64,000 nt of DNA, taken from the NCBI RefSeq assembly GCF_902167635.1, contig NZ_CABHMS010000007.1, forward strand, positions 124,001 through 188,000, given 5' to 3'. The position numbers and the translations under genes were made by a program. Below the pieces are notes generated by a model. It was not told the origin of the DNA and searched no databases. It saw only the letters and a list, made by a program, of their open reading frames with translations. This document shows, one piece after another, positions 8,224 through 17,248 of this stretch. The number at the start of each line of letters is the position of its first letter. Position 1 is the stretch's first letter. Origin of the DNA: Chitinophaga vietnamensis. GTDB lineage: Bacteria > Bacteroidota > Bacteroidia > Chitinophagales > Chitinophagaceae.

Positions 8224-9093
8224 TCAATAGAATGTGGCTGTCCACGTTTTTTCAAATATTTCTCCGGGAGAGAGTGAATGGATGCCTTCTTTGGCGGCGA
8301 GTTCGCCGGTGGCGTTGACGTTGTCGGCGATGCCGCACCAGGGCTCGATGCAGACGAAGTCGGCATCTTTGGCGGCCCAGATGCCCATGTAAGGGAAGCC
8401 GTCGAAGGCGAGGGTGAGGCCGTGAGGCGTTTTGTGGCTACGGATGCTGATAGCGGTAGAAGCCAGCCCTTTGAATACTAAAGCATCTTCGTAGAACAGT
8501 GGTTTTGATAAAGGCAGCTCCTGCGTGTGTTGCAGCAAAGGAGCCGGCGCCATTTCGATCTGGCCTGCGGCAGATAAAGGCCAGCGGCCCGCGGTTTCCT
8601 CTTTATTGAAATGAAGATAATAATCGGTGTAAACGGTATCGGGCGTCAACGGCACCCGGAAGGCAGGATGCCCCCCTACAGAGAATAACATCACATCATG
8701 CCCCATATTCTTTACATGATAACTTACTTGCAGCTGGTCATCTTCCAGCATATATCTCACACTGAAAATAAAATGGAAAGGATATACTTTGAGCGTATGG
8801 TCGTTGTGCGCTAAGGCTAATACTACGTAGTTATCGCCTTGTTCTGTTACTACAAATGTTTCATCACGGGCGAAGCCATGGCGGCCCAGCGTGTAGTCAT
8901 GTCCGTTATAATGGTAAGTGTTGTTTTTCAGTCCGCCTACGATGGGGAACAGTACCGGGCTCTTCTTGCCCCAAAAGGCAGGGTCGCCGCTCCATAAGTA
9001 TTCGAGGTGGTTATCGTTGCGCACGATGCTTTGCAGCTCCGCGCCTTTTTCAGCGATGGCGACGGTGAGTTTTTCGTTGGAAATGCGAACCAT
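8224..9093 (-). CDS. Aldose 1-epimerase family protein (LacX-like)
   Basis: 289 residues of the galactose mutarotase-like fold. Visible marks are the N-terminal GAELQSI, LFPIVGGLKNNTY, GRHGFARDETF, a central GGHPAFRVP with a conserved His, and a C-terminal CIEPWCGIADNVN that carries the expected catalytic Glu. These are typical of the LacX/YihR-like branch, not of classical GalM. The likely role is interconversion of sugar anomers in the cytoplasm; no signal peptide is visible. Its stop codon is one base from palindromic element A. A TATCTTTG at 9118-9111 (minus strand) could serve as -7 element, with the preceding terminator in the -33 position. Confidence 0.85.
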   Translation of the reverse strand: MVRISNEKLTVAIAEKGAELQSIVRNDNHLEYLWSGDPAFWGKKSPVLFPIVGGLKNNTYHYNGHDYTLGRHGFARDETFVVTEQGDNYVVLALAHNDHTLKVYPFHFIFSVRYMLEDDQLQVSYHVKNMGHDVMLFSVGGHPAFRVPLTPDTVYTDYYLHFNKEETAGRWPLSAAGQIEMAPAPLLQHTQELPLSKPLFYEDALVFKGLASTAISIRSHKTPHGLTLAFDGFPYMGIWAAKDADFVCIEPWCGIADNVNATGELAAKEGIHSLSPGEIFEKTWTATFY

Positions 9094-9120
9094 GTGGATG
9101 GGTGTTTTAGCAAAGATAAT

Positions 9121-9163
9121 CTAAAAGCCCTTGAAGCGCTCCTGGCGTTTCAAGGGCTTTTAG
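9121..9163 (-). terminator. Terminator hairpin between the epimerase and PorT-like genes
   Basis: A 19-bp stem (CTAAAAGCCCTTGAAGCGC and a near-perfect complement, one mismatch) with a 5-base loop begins two bases downstream of the stop codon of the minus-strand barrel gene. Its core recurs at 36215-36243 and 63240-63275. Confidence 0.75.
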
Positions 9164-9165
9164 CC

Positions 9166-9942
9166 TTATTTACCTAAGCGATAGGCATATCCTAACACCA
9201 CGGTGGCGGCGCCGGTATTGTTCTTACCGTTGTCGTGCCCTTTCTGGATATTCAGGAAGCCGTAGTTACCGCCGCCTTCCACAAATATCTGGCTGCGGTT
9301 GAAATGATAGGCCAGTCCTATGTTTCCGCTGATGCCGAAGTTGAAAGTGTTCAACTGGTCTTTGATGTCCTTGGTGGCATCGAAGGACGGTGTACCTGCT
9401 GCCGTGATGGGTTGTTTACCCTCAGGATCGAGGAATACCGCGCTGCTGCCGCTGGTCACCTGTTTGGCAGAGAGCAGGAAGCCGAAGAACGGGCCTGCAT
9501 CTACGTATAGGCGCCAGGGTGATTGCTTGCCGAGGTCCCAGCCAAATTTAGCAAGGATGGGCACCATCAGGTAATTGAGCTTGGCTTCGCTCTTGAAATC
9601 AGCGTAAAGGTAGGTAGGCGCCGGATTGGGAGCGAAGTAAGGCTTCATCTCGTCGGGTGTGGGATAAGCCTGTAAACCGCTCTTCTGGCCGCCTTGCGAT
9701 GAATACTCTACCATGGCCTGTACGGAAAAAAGTTTACTCACATGATACTCTGCGAAAACGCCGAAATCAGGCCCCAGTCTTGAGCTATAGCCGCTGTTCA
9801 AAGGATTTTTTTCGTTACCTCCCGCGGAGAGTTTAGGAATGCTGATACCGCCTCTTGCGCCGATATCAACCTGTGCACTGGCTTCCATGCCGATCATCAA
9901 CAGGGATGCGGCCACGAGGAATTTAAATGAAGGGATTTTCAT
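9166..9942 (-). CDS. PorT-like outer-membrane beta-barrel protein
   Basis: 258 residues with a signal peptide (LLMIGMEASAQ). The mature start VDIGARGGISIPKLS, the mid-protein LNYLMVPILAKFGW and the end TVVLGYAYRLGK are typical of the PorT family (outer-membrane barrel, 8-10 strands) of Bacteroidota. Family members are usually of unknown function; the founding member is needed for type IX secretion, which this more generic paralogue need not share. It is transcribed alone, between the terminator at 9121-9163 and palindrome D. Confidence 0.8.
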   Translation of the reverse strand: MKIPSFKFLVAASLLMIGMEASAQVDIGARGGISIPKLSAGGNEKNPLNSGYSSRLGPDFGVFAEYHVSKLFSVQAMVEYSSQGGQKSGLQAYPTPDEMKPYFAPNPAPTYLYADFKSEAKLNYLMVPILAKFGWDLGKQSPWRLYVDAGPFFGFLLSAKQVTSGSSAVFLDPEGKQPITAAGTPSFDATKDIKDQLNTFNFGISGNIGLAYHFNRSQIFVEGGGNYGFLNIQKGHDNGKNNTGAATVVLGYAYRLGK

Positions 9943-9963
9943 AATGATGAATTAAGCCACAAA

Positions 9964-10062
9964 TGTAGGGATTTTCGAATTTTTTGATTTACGGATTTGA
10001 AGAGCGGTAGCGGGCCATCAAATCCGTAAATCAAAAAATCCATAAATCCATAAATCCCTACA
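9964..10062. repeat. Palindromic element D between two minus-strand genes
   Basis: Outer arms TGTAGGGATTT and AAATCCCTACA, and inner arms TTTTTTGATTTACGGATTTGA with its full complement, enclose a loop of about 17 bases. The right arm has an extra AATCCATA unit. Its right end supplies the stop codon of the hydrolase gene at 10058. It resembles copies A-C in build but its ends differ. Confidence 0.7.
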
Positions 10063-10873
10063 CATGTCTTAGCCATTCACAAATGAATTGTAACACTGCG
10101 GTTTTATTCGTTTCATTATGCAGTTCATGATAGCTGCCGGGCCATTCTTTGTAGGTGAGCAGCGTGGCGGGCGCGCGCAGCGCAAACAGCCGGGAGCCTT
10201 CTACCGCGGTAAAGGCGTCGGCATCGCCGTGGATGAGCAAAGATCTGGTGGTAAGTTCCTGCGCATGTTCCAGGCACCAGGCGCCGTTGCGGATCATATC
10301 GTTTGCGAGTCGGAGGCTCAGTTTATCATGCCGCAAAGGATCGCGCTGGAATAGTTGCACGGCATCGGGATCATGTGATATCTTGTTGATGTCAAGGCCT
10401 TGTTTGATGCGCAGGTTGGGCGCCAGCGCGCTGAGCACGCGCAGCAAGCCTTTCAGCAAGGGGCCCGGCCTCATGCCGATGATAAGCGCCGGCGCGGAGA
10501 TCACCGCCGCCAGCAGCTGCGGCTGACGCTGTAAGAGAAAACCGGTCAGTATCCCGCCGCCCATGCTGTGCCCGTACATCACTACCGGCTTGCCATACAG
10601 GTCTTTTACATGGGCCACAAAAGCCTGCAGATAATCGAAGGTAAATTCCATTCCGCGGGAGGCGCCCCTCCTGCCATCGCTCTTGCCATGGCCATAATGA
10701 TCGATGCCCGTTACCGCATAACCCTGCTGCATGAAGTATTCCGCTACATGACTGTAACGGCCCACATGCTCGCCAATGCCATGCACCATGATCATCACCC
10801 TGGAAAAATCTGCCGGTATCCAGTTGATACCATGAAAACGCGTGTTGTGGGAAGACCAGTAAAAATCGTTCAT
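10058..10873 (-). CDS. Alpha/beta hydrolase, monoacylglycerol lipase-like
   Basis: 271 residues. MIMVHGIGEHVGRYSHVAEY gives the oxyanion-loop region of the serine aminopeptidase S33 / lysophospholipase branch. GHSMGG (Ser103) is the nucleophile elbow, LLIHGDADAFT supplies the acid, and GSYHELHNE the catalytic His. No signal peptide is seen, so the enzyme is cytoplasmic. It probably hydrolyses monoacylglycerols or lysophospholipids (family inference). It is divergent from the small membrane protein gene. The TAG stop codon lies inside the end of palindrome D. Confidence 0.88.
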   Translation of the reverse strand: MNDFYWSSHNTRFHGINWIPADFSRVMIMVHGIGEHVGRYSHVAEYFMQQGYAVTGIDHYGHGKSDGRRGASRGMEFTFDYLQAFVAHVKDLYGKPVVMYGHSMGGGILTGFLLQRQPQLLAAVISAPALIIGMRPGPLLKGLLRVLSALAPNLRIKQGLDINKISHDPDAVQLFQRDPLRHDKLSLRLANDMIRNGAWCLEHAQELTTRSLLIHGDADAFTAVEGSRLFALRAPATLLTYKEWPGSYHELHNETNKTAVLQFICEWLRHV

Positions 10874-10882
10874 TGCTGATTA

Positions 10883-10914
10883 TTGGAACAAAACGAAGAT
10901 AAAGAATATCTTTG
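10883..10914 (+). promoter_or_regulatory. Promoter of the 10965 membrane-protein gene
   Basis: TTG at 10883-10885, 21 bases, then TATCTTTG at 10907-10914, a full match to TTG-N19-21-TAnnTTTG. Transcription would begin near 10921, which rules out the longer frame that opens at 10914. Confidence 0.6.
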
Positions 10915-10964
10915 TGCCCCGAGAGAAAGCAATCAACATTCAACCAATCCACCAATCTATCAAC

Positions 10965-11378
10965 ATGCGTGAAGACAAGCCTTCATCACCGGTTTACAGC
11001 ATTCCCTTAAGCTACCGCAAAATGGAGAACCTGCACATCGTTTTCTGGTTACTGAAAGATGTGAGCTGGTGTATGATCTGGAAGCCGCTGGGCATTGCCA
11101 TGATCTTCCCTACCCTCATCATCTCCATCGTGATCGCCTGGCGCACCCGGCAGTTTGTGGCGGAACTATGTCATAACCTGGCTATCACCGTATGGATCAG
11201 CGCCAACTCCTACTGGATGATCAGCGAATTTTTCCATTTCGATGAACACCATGTGTATGGCGGCATCACATACAAACACCTGGCGGTGATACCATTTACG
11301 ATCGGGGTATTGATATTGGCGTATTATTACCTGTACTATCAGCCCAGGCATAAAGAAGAGACAGAGGAGATCGTATAA
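10965..11378 (+). CDS. Small integral membrane protein of unknown function
   Basis: 137 residues from the ATG at 10965, chosen because the promoter lies at 10883-10914. It has about four hydrophobic segments: VFWLLKDVSWCMIWKPLGIA, FPTLIISIVIAWR, a central LAITVWISANSYWMI and a last IPFTIGVLILAYYYLYY. The C-terminus is charged. Bacteroidota carry similar short proteins annotated only as hypothetical. It may be co-transcribed with the peptidase-like hydrolase, whose start is 33 bases after its stop codon. No function can be given. Confidence 0.7.
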   Translation: MREDKPSSPVYSIPLSYRKMENLHIVFWLLKDVSWCMIWKPLGIAMIFPTLIISIVIAWRTRQFVAELCHNLAITVWISANSYWMISEFFHFDEHHVYGGITYKHLAVIPFTIGVLILAYYYLYYQPRHKEETEEIV

Positions 11379-11411
11379 TTTATTATATTCAGGAAGACAA
11401 TCCACCATCTC

Positions 11412-12851
11412 ATGCAACGCTCTTCTCTGTTAACATTGATCCTTATTGCTATTGCGACCAGTGTGGCAGCGCAGGGTTATACGCCAAAGATTGAATATGG
11501 CCCCTGCATGATAAAAATAGATAGCGGCGTAGTAGCGAAATGCGGCTATCTCATTGTACCGGAGAACCGGCAAGGTCCCCGTGGCCGCACGATTAAACTG
11601 CCTTTTGTTTTTATACGGAGAGACACGCAGGATGCGCACAAAAACATCGCGCTCCTATGTACCGGCGGCCCGGGATACAGTACTACCCGTCAAGTTACGC
11701 AAGTGAAGTATCGTTCCGATTATCTGAGCTACGGTGGATTTATTTTCCTCGATCAGCGCGGCACAAAAAATACCGTTCCCTGTCTTACTTGCGAAGAAGT
11801 GCAGCCTGCCATACAAAGGGCCTACCGGGAACGGCTATCCGTAGACAGCATGCGGCTACTGGCCCTGCGCGCCTGCCGCAAAAGGCTTGCCGGACAAGGC
11901 ATTGATCTCTCTGCCTATAATACTATCGAGAGTGCGGAAGATATCAATGATCTGCGCAAAGCGCTCACACTCGATTCACTCTACCTGGTAGGTATCTCCT
12001 ATAGCGGTGGATTGATGCTTACCGTGGCCAGAAATCATCCGGAAGCTGTGAAGGCGCTCCTCCTCAACTCCCCTTTACCAGGTTTTGTAAACTATGAAGA
12101 GCATGCACTTTTCAATATGAATGAAGCACTTGAACAGGTGTTCAGCCATTGTGAAAAAGACTCCGCACAGGCAGTATACAAAAACCTCCGGAACCGCTTC
12201 CATCAATACTTTACAGACATTACAGGTAAAACTTTCACGATGCATTACCTGGTAAAGAAAACGAATGAAGATATCTTGGTAGATTATACCAAGCAGCAAT
12301 TGATGGATGCAGTGATCGACCGCCTGAATGAAAGGCAGGTGAAAGAAGTGCCCTTCGTGATGCTGGAACTGATAAACGGCCATCATGAAGCCTATGTGAA
12401 AGAGAGCCTGGATAATGTATTTTCAGATAATACCCAGCTGGCCTATGGCATGCGCCTGTCGGTATATTGTTCGGAGCAGATCGCCTATTCCAGCGAAGAC
12501 CTTGTCCGGCGGCAATACGAGGTGCTGCCCTGGTTTGCAGGTTATGCCTTCAACAACGTGAATCATGCCATATGTAAATGTTGGGAAGTACAACCGGAGC
12601 CGGCAAGCGCTAAAACGCCGGTATATTCCAATGTGCCGGCATTGATCTCTGCGGGCGATATTGATCCCTGGTGCCCCTCGTTCTACAATGTGCTTATCAA
12701 ACGAACAATGCCTAACAGTCAGTTACTGCTGATCCACGACCGTGGCCATGGCCCAGGTTTTGGGGTGAAAGGGGCCAGTTTTCTTGATTTGTTTATGGCT
12801 GATCCTTATAAGAAGTTAGTCTCTCCGGTCGGGGAAGTGATAGTACAATAA
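11412..12851 (+). CDS. Secreted alpha/beta hydrolase, tripeptidyl/proline aminopeptidase-like
   Basis: 479 residues with a signal peptide (IATSVAAQGY). LLCTGGPGYSTT is the HGGPG-type oxyanion motif with Cys-Thr in place of His-Gly; FIFLDQRGTKN is the DQRG motif. GISYSGG (Ser198) is the nucleophile elbow. Near the C-terminus, ALISAGDIDPWCP (Asp) and DRGHGPGFG (His) complete the triad, in a TAP-like C-terminal domain. The family removes N-terminal residues or short peptides from substrates. The protein is probably periplasmic. It may form an operon with the preceding small membrane protein. Confidence 0.85.
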   Translation: MQRSSLLTLILIAIATSVAAQGYTPKIEYGPCMIKIDSGVVAKCGYLIVPENRQGPRGRTIKLPFVFIRRDTQDAHKNIALLCTGGPGYSTTRQVTQVKYRSDYLSYGGFIFLDQRGTKNTVPCLTCEEVQPAIQRAYRERLSVDSMRLLALRACRKRLAGQGIDLSAYNTIESAEDINDLRKALTLDSLYLVGISYSGGLMLTVARNHPEAVKALLLNSPLPGFVNYEEHALFNMNEALEQVFSHCEKDSAQAVYKNLRNRFHQYFTDITGKTFTMHYLVKKTNEDILVDYTKQQLMDAVIDRLNERQVKEVPFVMLELINGHHEAYVKESLDNVFSDNTQLAYGMRLSVYCSEQIAYSSEDLVRRQYEVLPWFAGYAFNNVNHAICKCWEVQPEPASAKTPVYSNVPALISAGDIDPWCPSFYNVLIKRTMPNSQLLLIHDRGHGPGFGVKGASFLDLFMADPYKKLVSPVGEVIVQ

Positions 12852-12884
12852 GTTTGGAACGCGCTGTAGCAGCACGTTCCAAAC
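12852..12884. terminator. Bidirectional terminator between convergent genes
   Basis: A 10-bp inverted repeat (GTTTGGAACG and its complement) with a 13-base loop sits between the stop codons of the hydrolase (plus) and TldE copy 1 (minus). Confidence 0.55.
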
Positions 12885-12892
12885 GTTGATAT

Positions 12893-14230
12893 TTATATAG
12901 CGTCGGACAGCGAAGTGAAAGTGAAATCGCGGATCTTCAGGGGCGGGATGAGCGCATGTGCATTGGATTCGCTACTCACGATGCGTTCCGGCCGGCCTAA
13001 TGCTTCGAGGTTATTGAGCATGATCACCGGGCTTTCGTTGAAGCGGAAGTTCTTCACCGGAAATTTGATCTCACCATTTTCGATATAGAAAGTCCCGTCG
13101 CGGGTGAGGCCTGTAAACAAGAGCGTTTGCGGATCTACCGGGCGGATGTACCAGAGGCGCGTTACGAGGATACCTTTCTCCGTGCTTTTGATCAGGTCTT
13201 CGAGGGAAGCGTCGCCGCCTGTCATGATCATGGCATCTGGTCCTGGTACGGCTTTCACATTATTCTTCTGCGCCCAGAAGCGGGAGTAGTACATATTTTT
13301 CACGACGCCTTTATCGATCCACACTGTTTTCTCCTGCGGGCGGCCATCGCCATTCCAGGGAGTGGTGGGAAGGCGTTTGTCCCAGGGATCAGAATAGATG
13401 GTGACCCTGTCGTCCATGATTTTCTCGCCCAGCTTTGTTTTGCCACCGGGTTTGCTGAGGAAGCTGCGGCCTTCATCGGCGCTGCGGGCATCCATGTTGA
13501 AAGCTAGTTGTTCCAGCAATACGACGCCGGCAGCGGGTTCCAGTATCACGGTATATTTGCCGGGTTCCAGTGCTTTCGCGCCTTTGGAGCCGGCGGCTTT
13601 TTTAGCGGCGATGCTGGTGGCGGCGGCTACATCGAGCTGGTTAACGTCGTTATAGCCGCGGGAAGCATAGCCGGAGCCGGTGCCATCTTCCGTGCGCAGG
13701 GTCACGTTGAAGTTGACATTGGTGCTGGTGCTGTAGGCAAACAGTCCTTTGGTGTTCATGATGGCGCTGTAGGCTGCATCGTTCTCGAGAAATCCGGCCG
13801 CGATGAGGTGGTTGCTTTTGGATATCTCCAGGCTCTTGCCTACGGCTTCTGCGCGGAATTTCGGATCGATGGCAGCAGTGGCTGCCTCAAAGGTGGGCGC
13901 TTCAGGACCATAATCCTGCGGGCCGAGGAAAGGCATGTATTCAGGATTTTCCGGGGCGAGGCGCGCCAGCTCTTCCGAGCGGCGGACTACCTTTTCCAGC
14001 GAAGCATCATCATATTCGTTGATGGTGGCTGTTCCCAGCCTTTTGCCGAAGGCGGAAGACACTTGCAGCTGTCCGCTGCTATTGCCACCGCTGGTAGATA
14101 CGGCGTTACGGGCGTAGCGTATATTGCCGCCGTCGATGCCATAGAGGTTGACCTGGCATTCATCTGCTTTGGAATAGGCAAGCACTTTCTTCAATAATGC
14201 CTGCGCTTCTTCTTTCGTGAGTAGAGGCAT
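12893..14230 (-). CDS. tldE: TldE/PmbA-type protein, copy 1
   Basis: 445 residues of the TldD/PmbA family, without the HExxxH metal site, so this is the non-catalytic TldE-like partner of the heterodimer. Visible marks are the N-terminal KADECQVNLYGIDGGNIRYA, TINEYDDASLEKVV, DARSADEGRSFLSKPGG and a C-terminal FTGLTRDGTFYIENGEIKFP. In E. coli, TldD and TldE form a protease that processes short peptides such as CcdA and microcin B17. It lies 2 bases after its TldD partner, which suggests translational coupling. A second, closely similar pair lies just upstream. Confidence 0.9.
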   Translation of the reverse strand: MPLLTKEEAQALLKKVLAYSKADECQVNLYGIDGGNIRYARNAVSTSGGNSSGQLQVSSAFGKRLGTATINEYDDASLEKVVRRSEELARLAPENPEYMPFLGPQDYGPEAPTFEAATAAIDPKFRAEAVGKSLEISKSNHLIAAGFLENDAAYSAIMNTKGLFAYSTSTNVNFNVTLRTEDGTGSGYASRGYNDVNQLDVAAATSIAAKKAAGSKGAKALEPGKYTVILEPAAGVVLLEQLAFNMDARSADEGRSFLSKPGGKTKLGEKIMDDRVTIYSDPWDKRLPTTPWNGDGRPQEKTVWIDKGVVKNMYYSRFWAQKNNVKAVPGPDAMIMTGGDASLEDLIKSTEKGILVTRLWYIRPVDPQTLLFTGLTRDGTFYIENGEIKFPVKNFRFNESPVIMLNNLEALGRPERIVSSESNAHALIPPLKIRDFTFTSLSDAI

Positions 14231-14232
14231 AA

Positions 14233-15867
14233 TTAAATTTTTCTGGCGGTGTTAATAACATTGATTCCATTGAAACGGGCGGTGGAAGAACCGTGTGACA
14301 CGGCGCTCACCTGCTGTGGCTGGCCTTTTCCATCGAAGAAAGAGCCGCCGAGGCGGTAGTCGCGGGCATCCGCGATCGCTTTGCAACTATTCCAGAACTC
14401 CTGTGTGTTGCTCTGGTAAGCTACATCTTTCAGCATGCCTACGATCTCGCCGTTTTTGATCTCGTAGAATATCTGTCCGCCAAACTGGAAATTATAACGT
14501 TGCTGATCGATGGAGAAAGAGCCATCGCCGGCGATGAAGATGCCTTTCTCTACATTCTTGATCATCTCCGCAGGCGTGAGTTTGGCGGCGCCGGGTTGCA
14601 GCGATACGTTGGGCATGCGCTGGAACTGCACATCCGACCAGCCTTGCGCGTAGCAGCAACCCTGCGAATGATCCAGGCCGATGATGTGCGCCTGATCGCG
14701 GATGGCCTGGTAGTTCACCAGTACGCCATTTTTAATGAGGTCCCATTTCTGGGTGCCTACGCCTTCATCGTCGTAGCCTACGGCGCCGAGAGAGCCGGGT
14801 TGCAGTTTATCTGCCACGATATTTACGATAGGGCTGCCGAAGTTGAATTTCTTCGATTCCCATTTGTCTAGCGTGAGGAAGCTGGTGCCGGCGAAGTTGG
14901 CTTCATAGCCCAGTACGCGGTCCAATTCTGTCGGGTGTCCTACCGATTCATGGATGGTAAGCCACAGGTGCGAAGGATCGAGGATGAGATCATATTTACC
15001 GGGTTCTACAGATTTGGCTTTGAGCTTCTGCCCTACCTGTGCGGCGCCCTGGCGGGCATCTTCCAGCATATCATAACGGTCACGGTACAACGTAGTGACG
15101 CCTTTGATCTTCTCGGATTCTTTCGGGATGAGGTATTCATAACCGAGGCCGCGGGGTGCGCTGAGCGCACGCCTGGTTTCAAACTTGCCGGTGGCGGCAT
15201 CGATCTTGGTGATCTGGAAGGTAGGCCAGATGCGGTGTACATCCTGATCGATATAAGAGCCGTCGCTGCTGGCGAAATATTTCTGTTCATTCACCAGGAA
15301 GAGATAAGAACCGCAATAGTTAGCGCCGCCTTTGAGGGCTGCATCATTGACAGACAACAGCAGGTCGGCTTTTTCTTTCACGGGTACCTCGAAAGCATTT
15401 TTTTCGATAGGCGCTTTCCAGCTCACTTCGCCGTAACCCTTCTGTGGCGCGAGTTGTACGGGGGTGGTAAGCAACCTGGCATTTTCTTTTGCGATGGCCA
15501 CTGCGAGGGCAGCGGTTTTAGCGATGTTATCACGATCCAGCTGGTCGGTGGCAGCAAAGCCCCAGCTGCCATTGGCGATCACACGGATACCGATACCAAA
15601 GGATTCGGTATTCACGATGTTCTCTACCTTGTCTTCCCGGGTGATGATATACTGGTTGAGATACCTGCCAATTCGTACATCCGTGTACGTAGCGCCTTTG
15701 CTGCGGGCGGCATTCAGGGCAATATCGGCCATCTCCTTTTTCTTCGAGGTATCTACATTATACCATGGAGTTTCCAAGGGGATCGCCTTTCCGACGATGG
15801 GTATCTGCGAAAGCATTCCTGCCCCGATGCCCATGCCGGCGTAATGTAAGAAGTCTCTTCTTTTCAT
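14233..15867 (-). CDS. tldD: TldD-type metalloprotease, copy 1, with Tat-like signal
   Basis: 544 residues. The N-terminus MKRRDFLHYAGMGIGAGM has a twin-arginine pattern (RRDFL) before a hydrophobic stretch, so export of the folded protein by Tat is likely; E. coli TldD is cytoplasmic. The metal site is HESVGH (His306, Glu307, His311) in WLTIHESVGHPTELDRV. A Cys pair in HSQGCCYAQ is the candidate third ligand region. The C-terminal IFYEIKNGEIVGMLKDVAYQ is typical of TldD. It pairs with TldE copy 1 directly downstream. Confidence 0.92.
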   Translation of the reverse strand: MKRRDFLHYAGMGIGAGMLSQIPIVGKAIPLETPWYNVDTSKKKEMADIALNAARSKGATYTDVRIGRYLNQYIITREDKVENIVNTESFGIGIRVIANGSWGFAATDQLDRDNIAKTAALAVAIAKENARLLTTPVQLAPQKGYGEVSWKAPIEKNAFEVPVKEKADLLLSVNDAALKGGANYCGSYLFLVNEQKYFASSDGSYIDQDVHRIWPTFQITKIDAATGKFETRRALSAPRGLGYEYLIPKESEKIKGVTTLYRDRYDMLEDARQGAAQVGQKLKAKSVEPGKYDLILDPSHLWLTIHESVGHPTELDRVLGYEANFAGTSFLTLDKWESKKFNFGSPIVNIVADKLQPGSLGAVGYDDEGVGTQKWDLIKNGVLVNYQAIRDQAHIIGLDHSQGCCYAQGWSDVQFQRMPNVSLQPGAAKLTPAEMIKNVEKGIFIAGDGSFSIDQQRYNFQFGGQIFYEIKNGEIVGMLKDVAYQSNTQEFWNSCKAIADARDYRLGGSFFDGKGQPQQVSAVSHGSSTARFNGINVINTARKI

Positions 15868-15903
15868 TGCGGCAACTTTTTTGTTGGTTTTTAGAATGAC
15901 GAT

Positions 15904-17238
15904 TTATACGGCATCCGACAATGATGTGAATGTAAAGTCACGGATTTTCATTGGCGGTATGAGATAGCTTCTGTAAGATTCCACGCTCACGCTTCTTTCT
16001 GCCTTGCCCAGGGCTTCTACGTTGTTAAGCATGATCACCGGGCTTTCATTAAATCGGAAATTTTTAACGGGATGTTTGATCTGCCCGTTTTCGATGTAGA
16101 AAGTTCCGTCGCGGGTGAGGCCCGTCAGCAGCAGGGTCTGGGCATCCACCAGGCGGATGTACCACAGCCTGGATACAAGTATCCCTTTCTCGGTGCTTTT
16201 GATCAGCTCTTCGAGGGAGGCATCACCGCCCTGCATGATGATATTGGAAGGCATGGGCACGGGGGCTACGCCTTTTTTCTCTGCCCAGTAGCGGGAGTAC
16301 ATCAGGTTTTTAACTTTGCCATTCTCGATCCAGTTGATCTTTTCCAGCGCTTGTCCTTCGCGGCTCCAGGTAGACGATGGCAGTTCCGGATGAAAGGGAT
16401 CGGAGTAGATGGTTACTTTTTCATCCATGAGCTGTTCGCCCAAACGGTTGCCGCCGCCGGGTTTGCTCATGAAGCTGCGACCTTCGTCGGCGCTGCGGGC
16501 ATCGAGGCCGCGGAACATATTTTCCAGCATGTAGGTAGCGGCTACGGGTTCGAGGATCACGGTGTATTTGCCTGGTTCCAGCGCTTTGGCGGCGGCGGAG
16601 CTGTTCGCTTTGGCAGCGGCTATTTTCGTGGCCTCGTAAGTATCCAGTTTGGATACGTCGTTGAAGCCGCGCGCGGCATAGCCTGAGCCGGTGCCGGCGC
16701 TGTTGCGGGTGGTGATGGTGAACACCACGCCGGTATCTGCATCGTATGCGAAAAGTCCTTTGGAATTGAGCACGGCATTGAAGGCCGTGGTATTTTCGAT
16801 AAAGCCGGCGGCTTCAAGGTTGGCGCCTTTGGCCACCTCGATGCTCTTTGCTACAGCATCCGCGCGGTTATCCGGTGTGATAGCGGCGGTAGCCGGCACG
16901 AATGCGATGGACTCTTTGAAAGTGGCTGGCCCTAAAAGCGGCATGTATTCCGGGTTTTCGGGGGCGAGCTTCGCGAGTTCTTCGGCGCGTTGCACCACGC
17001 GCTGCAGGGCCGCATCGTTAAATTCATTGATGGTGGCGCTGCCGGAGCGTTTGCCAAAGGTAGAGGTAACAGACAGCGTGAGGGTGCTGATATCTCCTGC
17101 AGTGGAGATGGCGTTGCGCGCATAGCGGATATTACCGCCTTCCGTGCCACGGAGGCTCACTTCGCATTCGTCTGCTTTAGAGTAAGAAAGCACTTTTTGC
17201 AGCAGCGCTTTCGCTTCTTCTTTATGTAGTATAGCCAT
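15904..17238 (-). CDS. tldE: TldE/PmbA-type protein, copy 2
   Basis: 444 residues, colinear with copy 1 along the whole length: KADECEVSLRGTEGGNIRYA at the N-terminus, DARSADEGRSFMSKPGG in the middle, and a C-terminal LTGLTRDGTFYIENGQIKHP. No HExxxH site is present. It starts 10 bases after TldD copy 2 and its stop codon is 36 bases before the start of TldD copy 1. It is probably the partner of TldD copy 2, though exchange between pairs is possible. Confidence 0.9.
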   Translation of the reverse strand: MAILHKEEAKALLQKVLSYSKADECEVSLRGTEGGNIRYARNAISTAGDISTLTLSVTSTFGKRSGSATINEFNDAALQRVVQRAEELAKLAPENPEYMPLLGPATFKESIAFVPATAAITPDNRADAVAKSIEVAKGANLEAAGFIENTTAFNAVLNSKGLFAYDADTGVVFTITTRNSAGTGSGYAARGFNDVSKLDTYEATKIAAAKANSSAAAKALEPGKYTVILEPVAATYMLENMFRGLDARSADEGRSFMSKPGGGNRLGEQLMDEKVTIYSDPFHPELPSSTWSREGQALEKINWIENGKVKNLMYSRYWAEKKGVAPVPMPSNIIMQGGDASLEELIKSTEKGILVSRLWYIRLVDAQTLLLTGLTRDGTFYIENGQIKHPVKNFRFNESPVIMLNNVEALGKAERSVSVESYRSYLIPPMKIRDFTFTSLSDAV

Positions 17239-17248
17239 TGTGCTTGAA

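Noticed and set aside
13508-14197. Long plus-strand frames within the TldD/TldE genes
   Set aside because: They are antisense to well-supported genes with intact motifs and recur in each paralogue because the codon pattern allows them.
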